Shown: piece after piece, positions 40,699-49,118 of the stretch
Position numbering within the stretch: position 1 is the first letter of the stretch
Layout of the letters: every line of letters starts with the position of its first letter
Assembly: GCA_031552825.1 (NCBI GenBank)
Contig: JAVBMD010000018.1
Location: 20,099-84,098 of the forward strand
Origin: WQXF01 sp031552825
Lineage (GTDB): Bacteria; Bacillota; Clostridia; Christensenellales; Aristaeellaceae
DNA: 64,000 nucleotides
Reading direction: 5' to 3'
Made by a program: the position numbers and the translations under genes
Notes under the pieces: generated by a model
Databases searched by the model: none
Told to the model about the DNA's origin: nothing
What the model saw: the letters and a program-made list of their open reading frames with translations, nothing else

Positions 40699-41223
40699 AT
40701 GCTATGTGAACAATGCAGGCAGCAAGAAGCCGCCATCCATTTTACCCAGGTCGTCAACGGCGAAAAGACCGAGCTCAACCTCTGCGCCGACTGTGCCAAG
40801 GAGCACGGCGCCTTTTCCTTTGAAACCATGTCCAGCCTGCTCTCCGGCCTGCTGGAGAGCAGCGCGCGCGCCAAGGAGAACGAATCGCGCTGCTCGCGCT
40901 GCGGCATGCCCTTCAGCCAGTTCCAGCGCACCGGCATGCTGGGCTGCGCGCAATGCTATCAGGATTTCCGCAAGCAGCTCGCGCCGGTGCTCCAGCGCAT
41001 CCACGGGCGCTTGCAGCACGAGGGGCACATCCCCGCCACAGCGGGCGACGGCCTCAAGCTGCGCCGCCAGATCGAGCAGAAGCGCCGCGAGATGCAAAGC
41101 GCCATCGAGCAGGAGGAGTTTGAGCGCGCCGCCGCCCTGCGCGACGAGCTGCGCGAGCTGCAGTCCCAGCTCGAAGCACCGCACGCGCAGGCAGGGGCAA
41201 AGGAGGCGAACGAGCATGCCTAA
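40699..41223 (+). CDS. mcsA: McsA, zinc-binding activator of McsB
   Basis: 174 residues with four CxxC motifs (CEQC, CADC, CSRC, CAQC) forming two zinc sites, and a C-terminal UVR motif (QEEFERAAALRDELRELQ) that contacts ClpC. McsA activates the arginine kinase McsB and adapts it to ClpC. AGAGGAG precedes the ATG. It overlaps mcsB by eight bases. Confidence 0.95.
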   Translation: MLCEQCRQQEAAIHFTQVVNGEKTELNLCADCAKEHGAFSFETMSSLLSGLLESSARAKENESRCSRCGMPFSQFQRTGMLGCAQCYQDFRKQLAPVLQRIHGRLQHEGHIPATAGDGLKLRRQIEQKRREMQSAIEQEEFERAAALRDELRELQSQLEAPHAQAGAKEANEHA

Positions 41224-42220
41224 GCATCAAAACGACGTCGTGATCTCCAGCCGCGTGCGGCTGGCGCGCAACTATCAGGATATCCCCTTCCCTACGATGA
41301 TGAACGACGTATGGGCCGCCGAGTCGGTGCGCCGCGCCACCGACGCGATGGCCTCGGTGCAGGATGCCGACGCGTATCGCCTCGTGCGGCTCAGCGACCT
41401 GCCGCCGGTGGACCGGCAAGCCATGGTGGAGCGCCACCTGATTAGCCGCGACCTGATCCGCCGCGCCGACATCGCCGCCGCGCTGATCCGGCAGGACGAT
41501 CATATCAGCATTATGGTCAACGAGGAGGATCATCTGCGCATTCAAGCGCTGATGCCCGGCGATCAGCTCGCCGAGGCGGCGGCGCTGGCGCGTGCCGTCG
41601 ATGAGCGCATCGAGCAAGGCGTGCAGTACGCCTTCGACGAGCAGCTCGGCTACCTCACCACCTGCCCCACCAATACCGGCTCCGGCATGCGCGCCTCGGA
41701 GATGCTGCATCTCCCGGCGCTGACCATGGCCGGGCAGATGGGCGCGGTGAGCCAAGGCGTCGCTAAGCTGGGGCTGACGATTCGCGGCCTATACGGCGAG
41801 GGCAGCGAGGCGCTGGGCAACCTTTATCAGGTATCCAACCAGATCACGCTGGGGCGCACCGAGCAAGAGATTGTGGAGACCATCGCCGCCGTCGCCAAGC
41901 AGCTCACCGATCTGGAGCGCAAGCAACGGCAGGCGCTGCACGAGCGCGATTCCGTCGCGCTTGAGGATCAGCTGATGCGCTCGGTGGGTCTGTTCACCCA
42001 CGCGCGGCGGATGGATAGCAAGGAGTTCATGCAACGCTGGAGCGACGTGCGGCTGGCCGCCGCGATGGCGCTGGTAAATCTGCCGCTCAAGAAGCTGGAC
42101 GCGCTGCTCTATGAAGGACAGCCAGCCTGCATGATCCAGCGCGCCAAGCGCGATATGACCGCCCAACAGCGCGACCAAGCGCGCGCCGAGCTGATCCGCC
42201 AAACCTGCGCCGAATGTTAA
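41216..42220 (+). CDS. mcsB: Protein-arginine kinase McsB
   Basis: 334 residues from an ATG at 41216 after AAAGGAGG; an in-frame reading upstream runs over mcsA and is not real. A phosphagen-kinase-like fold: ISSRVRLARNYQDIPF at the start, IMVNEEDHLRI, and the catalytic Cys loop TTCPTNTGSGMRAS, ending with arginine-binding residues (RAELIRQT). McsB marks misfolded proteins and CtsR with phospho-arginine for ClpCP degradation. Confidence 0.95.
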   Translation: MPKHQNDVVISSRVRLARNYQDIPFPTMMNDVWAAESVRRATDAMASVQDADAYRLVRLSDLPPVDRQAMVERHLISRDLIRRADIAAALIRQDDHISIMVNEEDHLRIQALMPGDQLAEAAALARAVDERIEQGVQYAFDEQLGYLTTCPTNTGSGMRASEMLHLPALTMAGQMGAVSQGVAKLGLTIRGLYGEGSEALGNLYQVSNQITLGRTEQEIVETIAAVAKQLTDLERKQRQALHERDSVALEDQLMRSVGLFTHARRMDSKEFMQRWSDVRLAAAMALVNLPLKKLDALLYEGQPACMIQRAKRDMTAQQRDQARAELIRQTCAEC

Positions 42221-42247
42221 GCAAGAAAACTTACGGAGGTACATGCT

Positions 42248-44713
42248 ATGAGCAATATTTTTGACCGTTTCACCGAGCGCGCCAAGCGCGCGCTGGCCGC
42301 CGCGGAGCAGAGTGCCCGCGAGCTCGGCCACGACTACGTAGGCACCGAGCACATCCTGCTGGGGCTGATGGATGACCCCGGCATCATCATGCAAAAGATT
42401 CTGCAAAACGTCACCGCCGCCACAGCCAAGGAATACGTGCTCGGCCTGATCGGCCGCGGCGAAGGCAACGAGCTGCGCGGCTACACCCCGCGCAGCAAAA
42501 AGATCCTCGAGGCCGCCTTCACCGAGGCGCGCGGCTTGGGCCACAGCTACGTGGGCGCGGAACACCTGTGGCTTGCGCTGATGCGCGAGCGCGAGGGCGT
42601 GGCGGCACGCGTGCTAGTCGATCTTGGCATCGACCTGCGCGTCGCCCGCGAGCAGCTGCTGGCGGAGCTCACCGAGGAGGGCGAAGGCGGCGAGGGCGGC
42701 GCTTCCGCGCAGGGCGGCAAGAGCGACACCAAGACGCTCGACCAGTTTGGCCGCGACCTGACCCGTGCCGCCGAGAACGGCGAGCTGGATCCGGTAATCG
42801 GCCGCGCCAACGAGGTGGAGCGCGTCATCCAAATCCTCTCGCGGCGCACCAAGAACAACCCGGTGCTGATCGGCGAGCCCGGCGTGGGCAAGTCGGCCAT
42901 CGCCGAGGGGCTGGCGCAAATGATCGCCGCCGGGGATATGCCCGAGAACCTGCGCGGCAAGCGCGTGTTTTCGCTGGATTTGGCCTCGCTGGTGGCGGGC
43001 AGCAAGTACCGCGGCGAATTTGAGGAGCGCCTCAAGAACGCGCTGGCCGAGATGAAGAAAGCAGGCAACGTCATTCTGTTCATCGACGAGCTGCACACGC
43101 TGGTAGGCGCGGGCGGCGCCGAGGGCGCGATGGACGCCGCCAACATCCTCAAGCCCGCGCTGGCGCGGGGCGAGCTGCAATGCATCGGCGCAACCACGCT
43201 GAGCGAATACCGCAAGCACATCGAAAAGGACGCAGCGCTCGAGCGCCGCTTCCAACCCGTCACCGTCGGCGAGCCGACGCAGGAGGAAACCATCGCCATC
43301 TTAAGCGGCCTGCGCGACCGCTACGAGGCGCACCACAAGGTACACATCACCGACGAGGCCATCAAGGCGGCCGTCACGCTGTCCAGCCGCTACATCTCCG
43401 ACCGTTTCCTGCCCGACAAGGCCATCGACCTGGTCGACGAGGCCGCCTCGCGCGTGCGCATCCGCTCCTATACCCCGCCGCCCGATATGAAGGAAGTGCA
43501 GGAAAAGCTGGACGCCGTGCTCAAGGAGAAGGAGGAAGCGGTACAGCATCAGGACTTCGAGCAGGCCGCGCGCCTGCGCGATCAGGAGCGGGCGGTGCGC
43601 GCCGAGATGGACGCGCTCCGCAAGGGCTGGGAGGATCAGCGCAACGCCGATCGCGAAACCGTCGGCGAGGCCGAGATCACGCAGATCGTCGCCGCTTGGA
43701 CCGGCATCCCGGTCACCCAGCTCACCGAAGACGAGTCGCAGCGCCTGCTCAAGCTCGAGGATACGCTGCATCAGCGCGTCATCGGGCAGGACGAGGCGGT
43801 CAGCGCCGTCGCCCGCGCCATCCGCCGCGCCCGCGCCGGGCTCAAGGATCCCAAGCGCCCCATCGGCTCCTTCATCTTCCTCGGCCCCACCGGCGTGGGC
43901 AAAACCGAGCTGTGCCGCGCGCTGGGCGAGGCGATGTTCGGCGATGAGGACGCCGTGATCCGCGTCGACATGTCCGAGTATATGGAGAAGCATGCCGTCA
44001 GCCGCATGGTCGGCTCACCTCCGGGCTACATCGGCCACGACGAAGGCGGCCAGCTCACCGAAAAGGTGCGCCGCAAGCCCTACAGCGTCATCCTGTTTGA
44101 CGAGGTGGAGAAGGCGCATCCCGACGTATTCAACATCCTGCTGCAAATCCTCGAGGACGGCCGCCTGACCGACTCGCAGGGGCGCCTCGTGGATTTCAAG
44201 AACACCATCGTGGTCATGACCTCCAACGCCGGCGCGCACGCGCTGATGAACCAGCGCCGCATGGGCTTCGGCGATTCCGCGGGCGACGCCGTGGCGCAGG
44301 CAAGAACCTACGAGCAAATGAAGGAAACCATCATGGCCGAGGTCAAGAACCTGTTCCGCCCCGAGTTTATCAACCGCGTGGATGAGATCATCGTGTTCCA
44401 TCCGCTGGAGCAGGAGCACATCGACGCCATCGCCAAGCTGATGCTGGGGCAGGTGGTGAAACGCCTCGCCGAGCGCGACGTACACCTGACCATCGAGCAG
44501 GACGCCGTGCAGTTCCTCGCCAAGGAGGGCTTCGACGCACAGTTCGGCGCGCGCCCGCTGCGCCGCGCCATCCAGCGCATGGTGGAGGACGCGCTGAGCG
44601 AGGAGATCCTCGCCGGGCGCATCGCGCTAGGCGATTCGGTGGAGGGCAAGCTGGAGGACGGCAAGCTGGTGTTCCACAAGCGGGAGAAGGCGCTGCTTGC
44701 CGAGACGGTTTAA
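42248..44713 (+). CDS. clpC: AAA+ unfoldase ClpC
   Basis: 821 residues. The N domain has two Clp-N repeats (SARELGHDYVGTEHILLGLM, EARGLGHSYVGAEHLWLALM). AAA-1 has Walker A GEPGVGKS (about 210), followed by a UVR/middle domain (HQDFEQAARLRDQE, about 432), and AAA-2 has Walker A GPTGVGKT (about 548) and the sensor GFDAQFGARPLRR. It unfolds arginine-phosphorylated substrates for ClpP. GGAGG precedes the ATG. It ends the CtsR operon at the terminator 44723-44764. Confidence 0.96.
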   Translation: MSNIFDRFTERAKRALAAAEQSARELGHDYVGTEHILLGLMDDPGIIMQKILQNVTAATAKEYVLGLIGRGEGNELRGYTPRSKKILEAAFTEARGLGHSYVGAEHLWLALMREREGVAARVLVDLGIDLRVAREQLLAELTEEGEGGEGGASAQGGKSDTKTLDQFGRDLTRAAENGELDPVIGRANEVERVIQILSRRTKNNPVLIGEPGVGKSAIAEGLAQMIAAGDMPENLRGKRVFSLDLASLVAGSKYRGEFEERLKNALAEMKKAGNVILFIDELHTLVGAGGAEGAMDAANILKPALARGELQCIGATTLSEYRKHIEKDAALERRFQPVTVGEPTQEETIAILSGLRDRYEAHHKVHITDEAIKAAVTLSSRYISDRFLPDKAIDLVDEAASRVRIRSYTPPPDMKEVQEKLDAVLKEKEEAVQHQDFEQAARLRDQERAVRAEMDALRKGWEDQRNADRETVGEAEITQIVAAWTGIPVTQLTEDESQRLLKLEDTLHQRVIGQDEAVSAVARAIRRARAGLKDPKRPIGSFIFLGPTGVGKTELCRALGEAMFGDEDAVIRVDMSEYMEKHAVSRMVGSPPGYIGHDEGGQLTEKVRRKPYSVILFDEVEKAHPDVFNILLQILEDGRLTDSQGRLVDFKNTIVVMTSNAGAHALMNQRRMGFGDSAGDAVAQARTYEQMKETIMAEVKNLFRPEFINRVDEIIVFHPLEQEHIDAIAKLMLGQVVKRLAERDVHLTIEQDAVQFLAKEGFDAQFGARPLRRAIQRMVEDALSEEILAGRIALGDSVEGKLEDGKLVFHKREKALLAETV

Positions 44714-44722
44714 CACGCAAGC

Positions 44723-44764
44723 AAAAGCCCTCACGGCCAAATGGAGCCGTGAGGGCTTTTTTTT
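44723..44764. terminator. Bidirectional terminator between clpC and rplT
   Basis: Stem AAGCCCTCACGGC/GCCGTGAGGGCTT (from 44725 and 44746), with a run of eight T on the plus strand and TTTT on the minus strand. Confidence 0.95.
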
Positions 44765-44780
44765 AATCAGTTCGGCTTTT

Positions 44781-45131
44781 TCAAGCCTTTTTCGCCATCT
44801 CGACGAGCTGGGCGAATCCCGCCGCGTCGTTGACCGCCATGTCGGCGAGCATCTTGCGGTTGACGGTGATGCCCGAACGCTTGAGGCCGTTGATGAACGT
44901 GCTGTAGGACATATCGCTCAGGCGGGCCGCCGCGTTGATGCGGGTGATCCACAGGCGGCGGAAGTCGCGCTTGCGGAGCTTGCGGCCGATATAGGCGTAC
45001 CGCAGGGAGCGGCGCACCTGTTCGCTGGCGGCGCGGTACTGCGTGGACTTAGCGCCCCAGTAGCCTTTGGCCAGCTTCATGATCTTTCTGCGCTTTTTAT
45101 GGGCATGTACTGCCACTTTGATACGAGCCAT
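44781..45131 (-). CDS. rplT: 50S ribosomal protein L20
   Basis: 116 residues, typical length. Landmarks: VAVHAHKKRRKIMKLAKGYW, RKRDFRRLWITRINAAARL, YSTFINGLK. It binds 23S rRNA early in assembly and in Bacillota can repress the infC operon through its leader. Last gene of infC-rpmI-rplT; GGAGGGAT precedes the ATG. Confidence 0.98.
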   Translation of the reverse strand: MARIKVAVHAHKKRRKIMKLAKGYWGAKSTQYRAASEQVRRSLRYAYIGRKLRKRDFRRLWITRINAAARLSDMSYSTFINGLKRSGITVNRKMLADMAVNDAAGFAQLVEMAKKA

Positions 45132-45155
45132 GGGTTATCCCTCCTTGCAGACCGC

Positions 45156-45353
45156 TTATTTGTACGGAATGAGCTTCTTGATGACCTTCGCCTCGCTGGC
45201 GTGTACATAGGTACCCTTGCGCAGGTTGCGCTTGCGCTTGGTGGTTTTCTTGTTGAGGATGTGGCTCTTATACGCCTTGGCGCGCTTGATGAGACCGGAC
45301 TTGGTCAAAGACAGGCGCTTGGCGGCGCCGCGGTGGGTTTTTTGCTTGGGCAT
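45156..45353 (-). CDS. rpmI: 50S ribosomal protein L35
   Basis: 65 residues, very basic: PKQKTHRGAAKRLSLT, HILNKKTTKRKRNLRKG, and a KKLIPYK end. Standard length and operon position between infC and rplT. GAGGAGG precedes the ATG. Confidence 0.98.
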   Translation of the reverse strand: MPKQKTHRGAAKRLSLTKSGLIKRAKAYKSHILNKKTTKRKRNLRKGTYVHASEAKVIKKLIPYK

Positions 45354-45376
45354 GGGGGCTCCTCCTCTCCGAAGCG

Positions 45377-45985
45377 TCAGGCCTTGGCGACCGGCGCTTG
45401 GTTTTCTTGCTTTTCAGGGCTTGCGACCTTTTCGGTCTTTTCGACTTTTTCCTTGGGGGCTTTGGCCTCCTTGGCCGGATCCTTAGGGGCCAGAATCATA
45501 ATCATGTGTCGGCCTTCCAGCAAAGGACGGCGTTCCACCACCGCCACGTCTTCCACGCGCTTGATGAAATCTTGCATCACGCGCAGGCCGACTTCGGAGT
45601 GGGTGATCTGACGCCCGCGAAAGCGGATCGATACCTTCACCTTATCGCCCTCGGCAAGGAAGCGAAGCGCATTCTTCGTCTTGGTGAGCACATCGTTTTC
45701 CTCGATGGTGGCGGAGAGCTGCACTTCCTTGAGGGTGACGACCTTTTGATTCTTGCGGATTTCGCGTTCCTTCTTGGCTTGCTCGAAGCGGTACTTGTCG
45801 TAATCCATCATCTTGCACACCGGCGGCTGTGCGTTGGGCACGATTTTTACCAGGTCCATCTGGGCCTGCTCCGCCAGCTCCAGCGCGCGCACGGTGAGCA
45901 TAACGCCCAACTGGCCGCCGTTCTGGTCGATCACGCGCACCTCGCGATCGCGAATCCCTTCGTTAATCATCAGATCCATGCTGAT
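45377..45985 (-). CDS. infC: Translation initiation factor IF-3
   Basis: About 202 residues. N-domain INEGIRDREVRVIDQNGGQLG and PPVCKMMDYDKYRFEQ; C-domain VKVSIRFRGRQITHSEVG and a Lys/Glu/Pro-rich tail. Start choice: the ribosome site AGGAGG (45995-46000) stands nine bases from an ATC codon (45983-45985), but 15 from the first ATG (45979). Rare AUU/AUC/AUA starts that let IF3 control its own translation are classical for infC, so ATC is preferred here. First gene of the operon, behind an attenuated leader. Confidence 0.95.
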   Translation of the reverse strand: MSMDLMINEGIRDREVRVIDQNGGQLGVMLTVRALELAEQAQMDLVKIVPNAQPPVCKMMDYDKYRFEQAKKEREIRKNQKVVTLKEVQLSATIEENDVLTKTKNALRFLAEGDKVKVSIRFRGRQITHSEVGLRVMQDFIKRVEDVAVVERRPLLEGRHMIMILAPKDPAKEAKAPKEKVEKTEKVASPEKQENQAPVAKA

Positions 45986-45993
45986 ATCGACGC

Positions 45994-46150
45994 ACCTCCT
46001 GCAAAATAGAAAAGAGTGGGCGAATCCACCCACTCCAAAACACGCTCATACACTTTCGCCCAGCCCAAACGGGACACAGGGAAAGCTCTCGGTCGTGACC
46101 CGCGCTGACGCATGTCGCCGGGTGAGAAGCGGGTAGCTTCTGCTTGTTGC
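45994..46150 (-). ncRNA. infC leader with attenuator (L20-leader type)
   Basis: About 150 bases from the predicted start near 46150 to the ribosome site. It contains several short complementary stretches (GAAGCTACCCGCTTCTC, GCGGGTCACGACC) and ends in a terminator hairpin (46003-46035) that abuts the AGGAGG. This is the place and layout of the L20/IF3 leader of Bacillota, where L20 or translation signals decide read-through. Confidence 0.75.
46003..46035 (-). terminator. Leader attenuator before infC
   Basis: Minus strand stem GAGTGGG/CCCACTC (with inner GGATTC loop), followed by TTTTCTATTTT, only a few bases before the infC ribosome site. Confidence 0.85.
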
Positions 46151-46156
46151 TCGCAT

Positions 46157-46185
46157 AGAATAGCATGCGCCCCGCGATTTGTCAA
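46157..46185 (-). promoter_or_regulatory. Promoter of infC-rpmI-rplT
   Basis: Minus strand TTGACA (46180-46185, perfect), 17-base spacer, TATTCT (46157-46162). Confidence 0.85.
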
Positions 46186-46221
46186 GGTTTTCTGCAAAAA
46201 TCTCCAGCGCTCCGCCCCGCC

Positions 46222-46250
46222 TTTACACTCCCCTATAAAAATGTTATACT
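46222..46250 (+). promoter_or_regulatory. Promoter of sugar transferase gene
   Basis: TTTACA (46222-46227), 17-base spacer, TATACT (46245-46250), 59 bases before the ATG. Confidence 0.8.
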
Positions 46251-46308
46251 TTTGCTGGTTTCAAGCGCGCGCACGTCCAATACATATCTCAAAAGCAGGT
46301 GGCATGTT

Positions 46309-47733
46309 ATGTACAAAAAGCGCAACCAGATGAACACCTTTTTCCTGTGCATGCTCGATTGCGTGCTGGTTGTTTGCAGCTTTCTGCTGGCCGGGCTGAT
46401 CCGGTACGGACGGCTCGGACCTTTTATCGAATACGTATCCTTCCCCGAGGTTCTTACCATATTGGTATTCATCACCGCCGCCTTTTTTTATGCGCTCAAC
46501 GATTTTGAGCGGCTGATCCGCTCCGGCCCGGCCGCGGTGCTCAAGCGCACGCTGCTCGTCAATCTGTGCATCTTCGCCAGCCTTACGGTGTACAGCTTCA
46601 TCACCAAGAGCGAGATCAACCTTTCCCGCATGACGCTGGCGCTGCTCGCCGCCGTCAACACCGCCCTGCAGTACACGGCGCACCTGCTGGTCAAGCGCCT
46701 CTATAACCGCGGCACGCGGCACGATCAGTCGCTCGCGCCGCATGTGCTGCTGTTCGTAGAGCAAAGCGCCGCCGAGCAAGCCGTGCGGCGCGTGGTGACC
46801 GCCAGCGATTGGCGCAGCGTGCTGGTGGGCGTGGTGCTCATCGACGCGGACGAGGCTGAAAGCTGCATCGGCGGCGTACCGGTGGTGGCCACGCTGCGCA
46901 CCTATCTCGAGTACACCACCGCGCACGTGGTCGACGAGGCGCTGATCCTGCCCGGCGCGCTGCTGGAGCGTGGCGAGGCGCTGCGCGATTTAATCGTGAA
47001 TCTGGAAATGACCGGCATCGTCGTCAACTTGGAAATCCAAGCCATCGACACCGGCCTGAACGACATCAAGCGCGTCTACCAGTTCGGCGATTTTAACGTC
47101 GTCGCCTTCACCACGCGGCTGTTCGACGTGCGCCTGCTGCTGCTCAAGCGGCTGACCGACATCCTCGGCGGGTTGGTGGGCGTGGCGTTCACTGTGCTGT
47201 TTACGCTGTTTATCGCCCCGGCGATCCTGCTCGAATCCCCCGGCCCTGTGTTCTTCTCCCAGCAGCGCGTCGGGCGCAACGGGCGCACCTTCCGCATGTA
47301 CAAGTTCCGCAGCATGTACCGCGACGCGGAGGCGCGCAAGGCTTCCCTCCTGGCGGAGAACGAAATGGACGGGCTGCTCTTCAAGATGCGGGACGATCCG
47401 CGCATCACCAAGATCGGCAAATTTCTGCGAAAAACCAGCTTGGATGAGCTGCCGCAGTTCTGGAACGTGCTCCGCGGCGATATGAGCCTAGTAGGCACGC
47501 GCCCGCCCACGCTGGACGAATACAAGCACTATAACCACCTGCAAAAGCGTCGCCTGAGCTTCCGCCCCGGCCTGACCGGCATCTGGCAGATCAGCGGCCG
47601 CAACGACATCACCAGCTTTGACGAGGTTGTGCGCATGGATCTGGAGTACATCGATTCCTGGTCGCTTGCGCTGGACAGCAGGATCCTGTTCAAAACCGTC
47701 CAAGTGGTGCTGGAGCGCAGGGGCGCGGCCTGA
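46309..47733 (+). CDS. Polyprenyl-phosphate sugar-1-phosphate transferase (WbaP/EpsE-like)
   Basis: 474 residues from an ATG at 46309 after AGGTGG; an in-frame reading from 46165 crosses the promoter. Four N-terminal membrane segments, then a CoA-binding-like middle domain (VLLFVEQSAAEQAVRRV) and, from about residue 277, the catalytic bacterial sugar transferase domain: KRLTDILGG, VFFSQQRVGRNGRTFRMYKFRSM shown in part, DDPRITKIGKFLRKTSLDELPQ, RPGLTGIWQISGRND. It loads the first sugar of a capsule or exopolysaccharide onto undecaprenyl phosphate. No further polysaccharide genes are adjacent. Confidence 0.93.
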   Translation: MYKKRNQMNTFFLCMLDCVLVVCSFLLAGLIRYGRLGPFIEYVSFPEVLTILVFITAAFFYALNDFERLIRSGPAAVLKRTLLVNLCIFASLTVYSFITKSEINLSRMTLALLAAVNTALQYTAHLLVKRLYNRGTRHDQSLAPHVLLFVEQSAAEQAVRRVVTASDWRSVLVGVVLIDADEAESCIGGVPVVATLRTYLEYTTAHVVDEALILPGALLERGEALRDLIVNLEMTGIVVNLEIQAIDTGLNDIKRVYQFGDFNVVAFTTRLFDVRLLLLKRLTDILGGLVGVAFTVLFTLFIAPAILLESPGPVFFSQQRVGRNGRTFRMYKFRSMYRDAEARKASLLAENEMDGLLFKMRDDPRITKIGKFLRKTSLDELPQFWNVLRGDMSLVGTRPPTLDEYKHYNHLQKRRLSFRPGLTGIWQISGRNDITSFDEVVRMDLEYIDSWSLALDSRILFKTVQVVLERRGAA

Positions 47734-47786
47734 ACAATCACCGCAATCATTGACCGCAATCATTACGTACTCAGGGAGGTATGCCC

Positions 47787-48197
47787 GTGCTGTCGAAAAA
47801 ACCCTTGTCCCGCGTGCTGATTACCGTGGTGGCGGTACTGCTCGTGCTGCTCAACCGCTACGCGCTGCCCAAGGATGCGCAGCAGAGCGCGCAGCCCGTC
47901 GAAGCCGCGCAATCCGGGCTATACTGGGGCAACCCGAGCACCCTGCAGGATCACTTCGACCGGCACGGGGCGGATTTTGGCGCAACAGATCCCGAGGACT
48001 ATGCGCTTGCGGCGCATGCCTTGTATCTTGCCCGCGGCGATTTTCAGGTGAAGAACGACAACGGCACCCTGCGCGTGTACGACGCCGACACAGGAGCCTT
48101 CGGCGCATACAACCGCGACGGCACCACCAAGACCTTCTTCAAGCCCGACGACGGCCAAGCTTACTTTGACCGCCAGCCGGGAAAATTGGTAAAATAA
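47787..48197 (+). CDS. Secreted protein with polymorphic-toxin-like domain
   Basis: 136 residues from a GTG (47787) seven bases after GGGAGG; the ATG at 47781 touches that site. Residues 1-25 form a signal peptide or anchor. The mature part contains LQDHFDRHGADFGATDPEDY, YALAAHALYLARGDF, VYDADTGAFGAYNRDGTTKT and FKPDDGQAYFDRQ. I recall this HF-x-x-HG...FG-x-x...Y layout from C-terminal domains of secreted polymorphic toxins with a BECR (barnase/EndoU/colicin/RelE) fold and from stand-alone clostridial secreted proteins. RNase activity is not established. A small zinc-ribbon gene follows after 26 bases. Confidence 0.7.
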   Translation: MLSKKPLSRVLITVVAVLLVLLNRYALPKDAQQSAQPVEAAQSGLYWGNPSTLQDHFDRHGADFGATDPEDYALAAHALYLARGDFQVKNDNGTLRVYDADTGAFGAYNRDGTTKTFFKPDDGQAYFDRQPGKLVK

Positions 48198-48223
48198 CGC
48201 GTGCGATAAAGCGAGGCGAGCTT

Positions 48224-48499
48224 ATGGATTTTACTTGCCCGGTCTGCCGCTATGCGGGGCTTTACGAAGCCCCCTACGATGATCGCGGCGTCGGCTCCTA
48301 CGAAATCTGCCCCTGCTGCGGCTTCGAGTTCGGGCTGGATGAAGGCACCGACCGCGAAGCCGCCTTTGCCGCCTGGCGCGCGCAATGGCTGCGCGACGGC
48401 TGCCCGTGGTTCTCCTCCGCGCGCACCGCGCCGGAAGGATGGGCGCCGCCTGCGCAGGCAGGGGAAGCCGATCTGGATCTTTACGCGGAGGAGGAATAG
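48224..48499 (+). CDS. Small double zinc-ribbon protein
   Basis: 91 residues after GAGGCGAG. Two CxxC pairs, FTCPVCRYAGLYEAPY and YEICPCCGFEFG, form a rubredoxin-like zinc knuckle; the rest is acidic with AWRAQWLRDGCPWFS. The YEICPCCGFEFG family is widespread, short and uncharacterised. It lies between the toxin-like gene and a YbaK gene. A role as partner or antidote of the upstream product is possible but unproven. Confidence 0.82.
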   Translation: MDFTCPVCRYAGLYEAPYDDRGVGSYEICPCCGFEFGLDEGTDREAAFAAWRAQWLRDGCPWFSSARTAPEGWAPPAQAGEADLDLYAEEE

Positions 48500-48503
48500 C
48501 GCC

Positions 48504-48980
48504 ATGGCCATCGAAGCGGTTCGACAATATTTTTCGGCGCGCGGCATGGGCGGGCGGGTGCGCGAGTTCGACGCCTCCAGCGCCACGGTGGAATTGGCCG
48601 CCGCCGCCGTCGGCGTGGAACCGGCGCGCATTGCCAAGACGCTGTCCTTTCAGCGCGACGGCGAGGGCGGCTGCCTGCTGGTGCTCACCGCCGGCGATCA
48701 AAAGATCGACAACGCCAAGTTTAAGGCCTATTTCGGCATGAAGGCCAAGATGCTGCCCTTTGAGACGGTGCCGGAGCTGATCGGCCACGAGGTAGGCGGC
48801 GTCTGCCCGTTCGCCATCGACCCGGCGATCCCGGTCTATCTGGATCGCTCCATGCAGCGGTTCGACACGGTATTTCCGGCCTGCGGCAGCGCCAACAGCG
48901 CCATCGAGCTGAGCTGTGAGGAGCTGTTCGAATGCGCCAACGCGCTGGCATGGGTAGATGTGTCGAAAGACGCGGGGTGA
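48504..48980 (+). CDS. YbaK/EbsC-family aminoacyl-tRNA deacylase-like protein
   Basis: 158 residues from an ATG at 48504 with GGAGGAGG just upstream in the preceding gene's end. The YbaK fold is shown by REFDASSATVELAAAAVGVEP, AKTLSFQ, LVLTAGDQKIDNAKFK, GHEVGGVCPFAI and a C-terminal SANSAIELS. YbaK/ProX proteins hydrolyse Cys-tRNA(Pro) or other mischarged tRNAs in trans. The key Lys (KTLSF) and the GGVCPF motif are intact, so activity is likely. Four bases separate it from the zinc-ribbon gene. Confidence 0.9.
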   Translation: MAIEAVRQYFSARGMGGRVREFDASSATVELAAAAVGVEPARIAKTLSFQRDGEGGCLLVLTAGDQKIDNAKFKAYFGMKAKMLPFETVPELIGHEVGGVCPFAIDPAIPVYLDRSMQRFDTVFPACGSANSAIELSCEELFECANALAWVDVSKDAG

Positions 48981-49018
48981 TATCCTTCCGCCCTTCTTAC
49001 ACATATGGCACATATCAT

Positions 49019-49078
49019 AATACCGGGAAGCGTTTCAGCACCTCGGCGAGAGGCGCGCGCTCCCGGTATTCTGTTTTC
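49019..49078 (+). terminator. Probable terminator after YbaK gene
   Basis: Outer stem AATACCGGGA (49019-49028) with TCCCGGTATT (49061-49070), an inner CCTC/GAGG arm, then CTGTTTTCTTT. Confidence 0.7.
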
Positions 49079-49118
49079 TTTGCGGCCATTTTTATGCGTC
49101 GCCAGAAAGGAGCACCTT

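Noticed and set aside
49005..49118. Upstream start of the cupin protein at 49005
   Set aside because: It would translate through a strong hairpin; AAAGGAGCA before 49119 is the better site.
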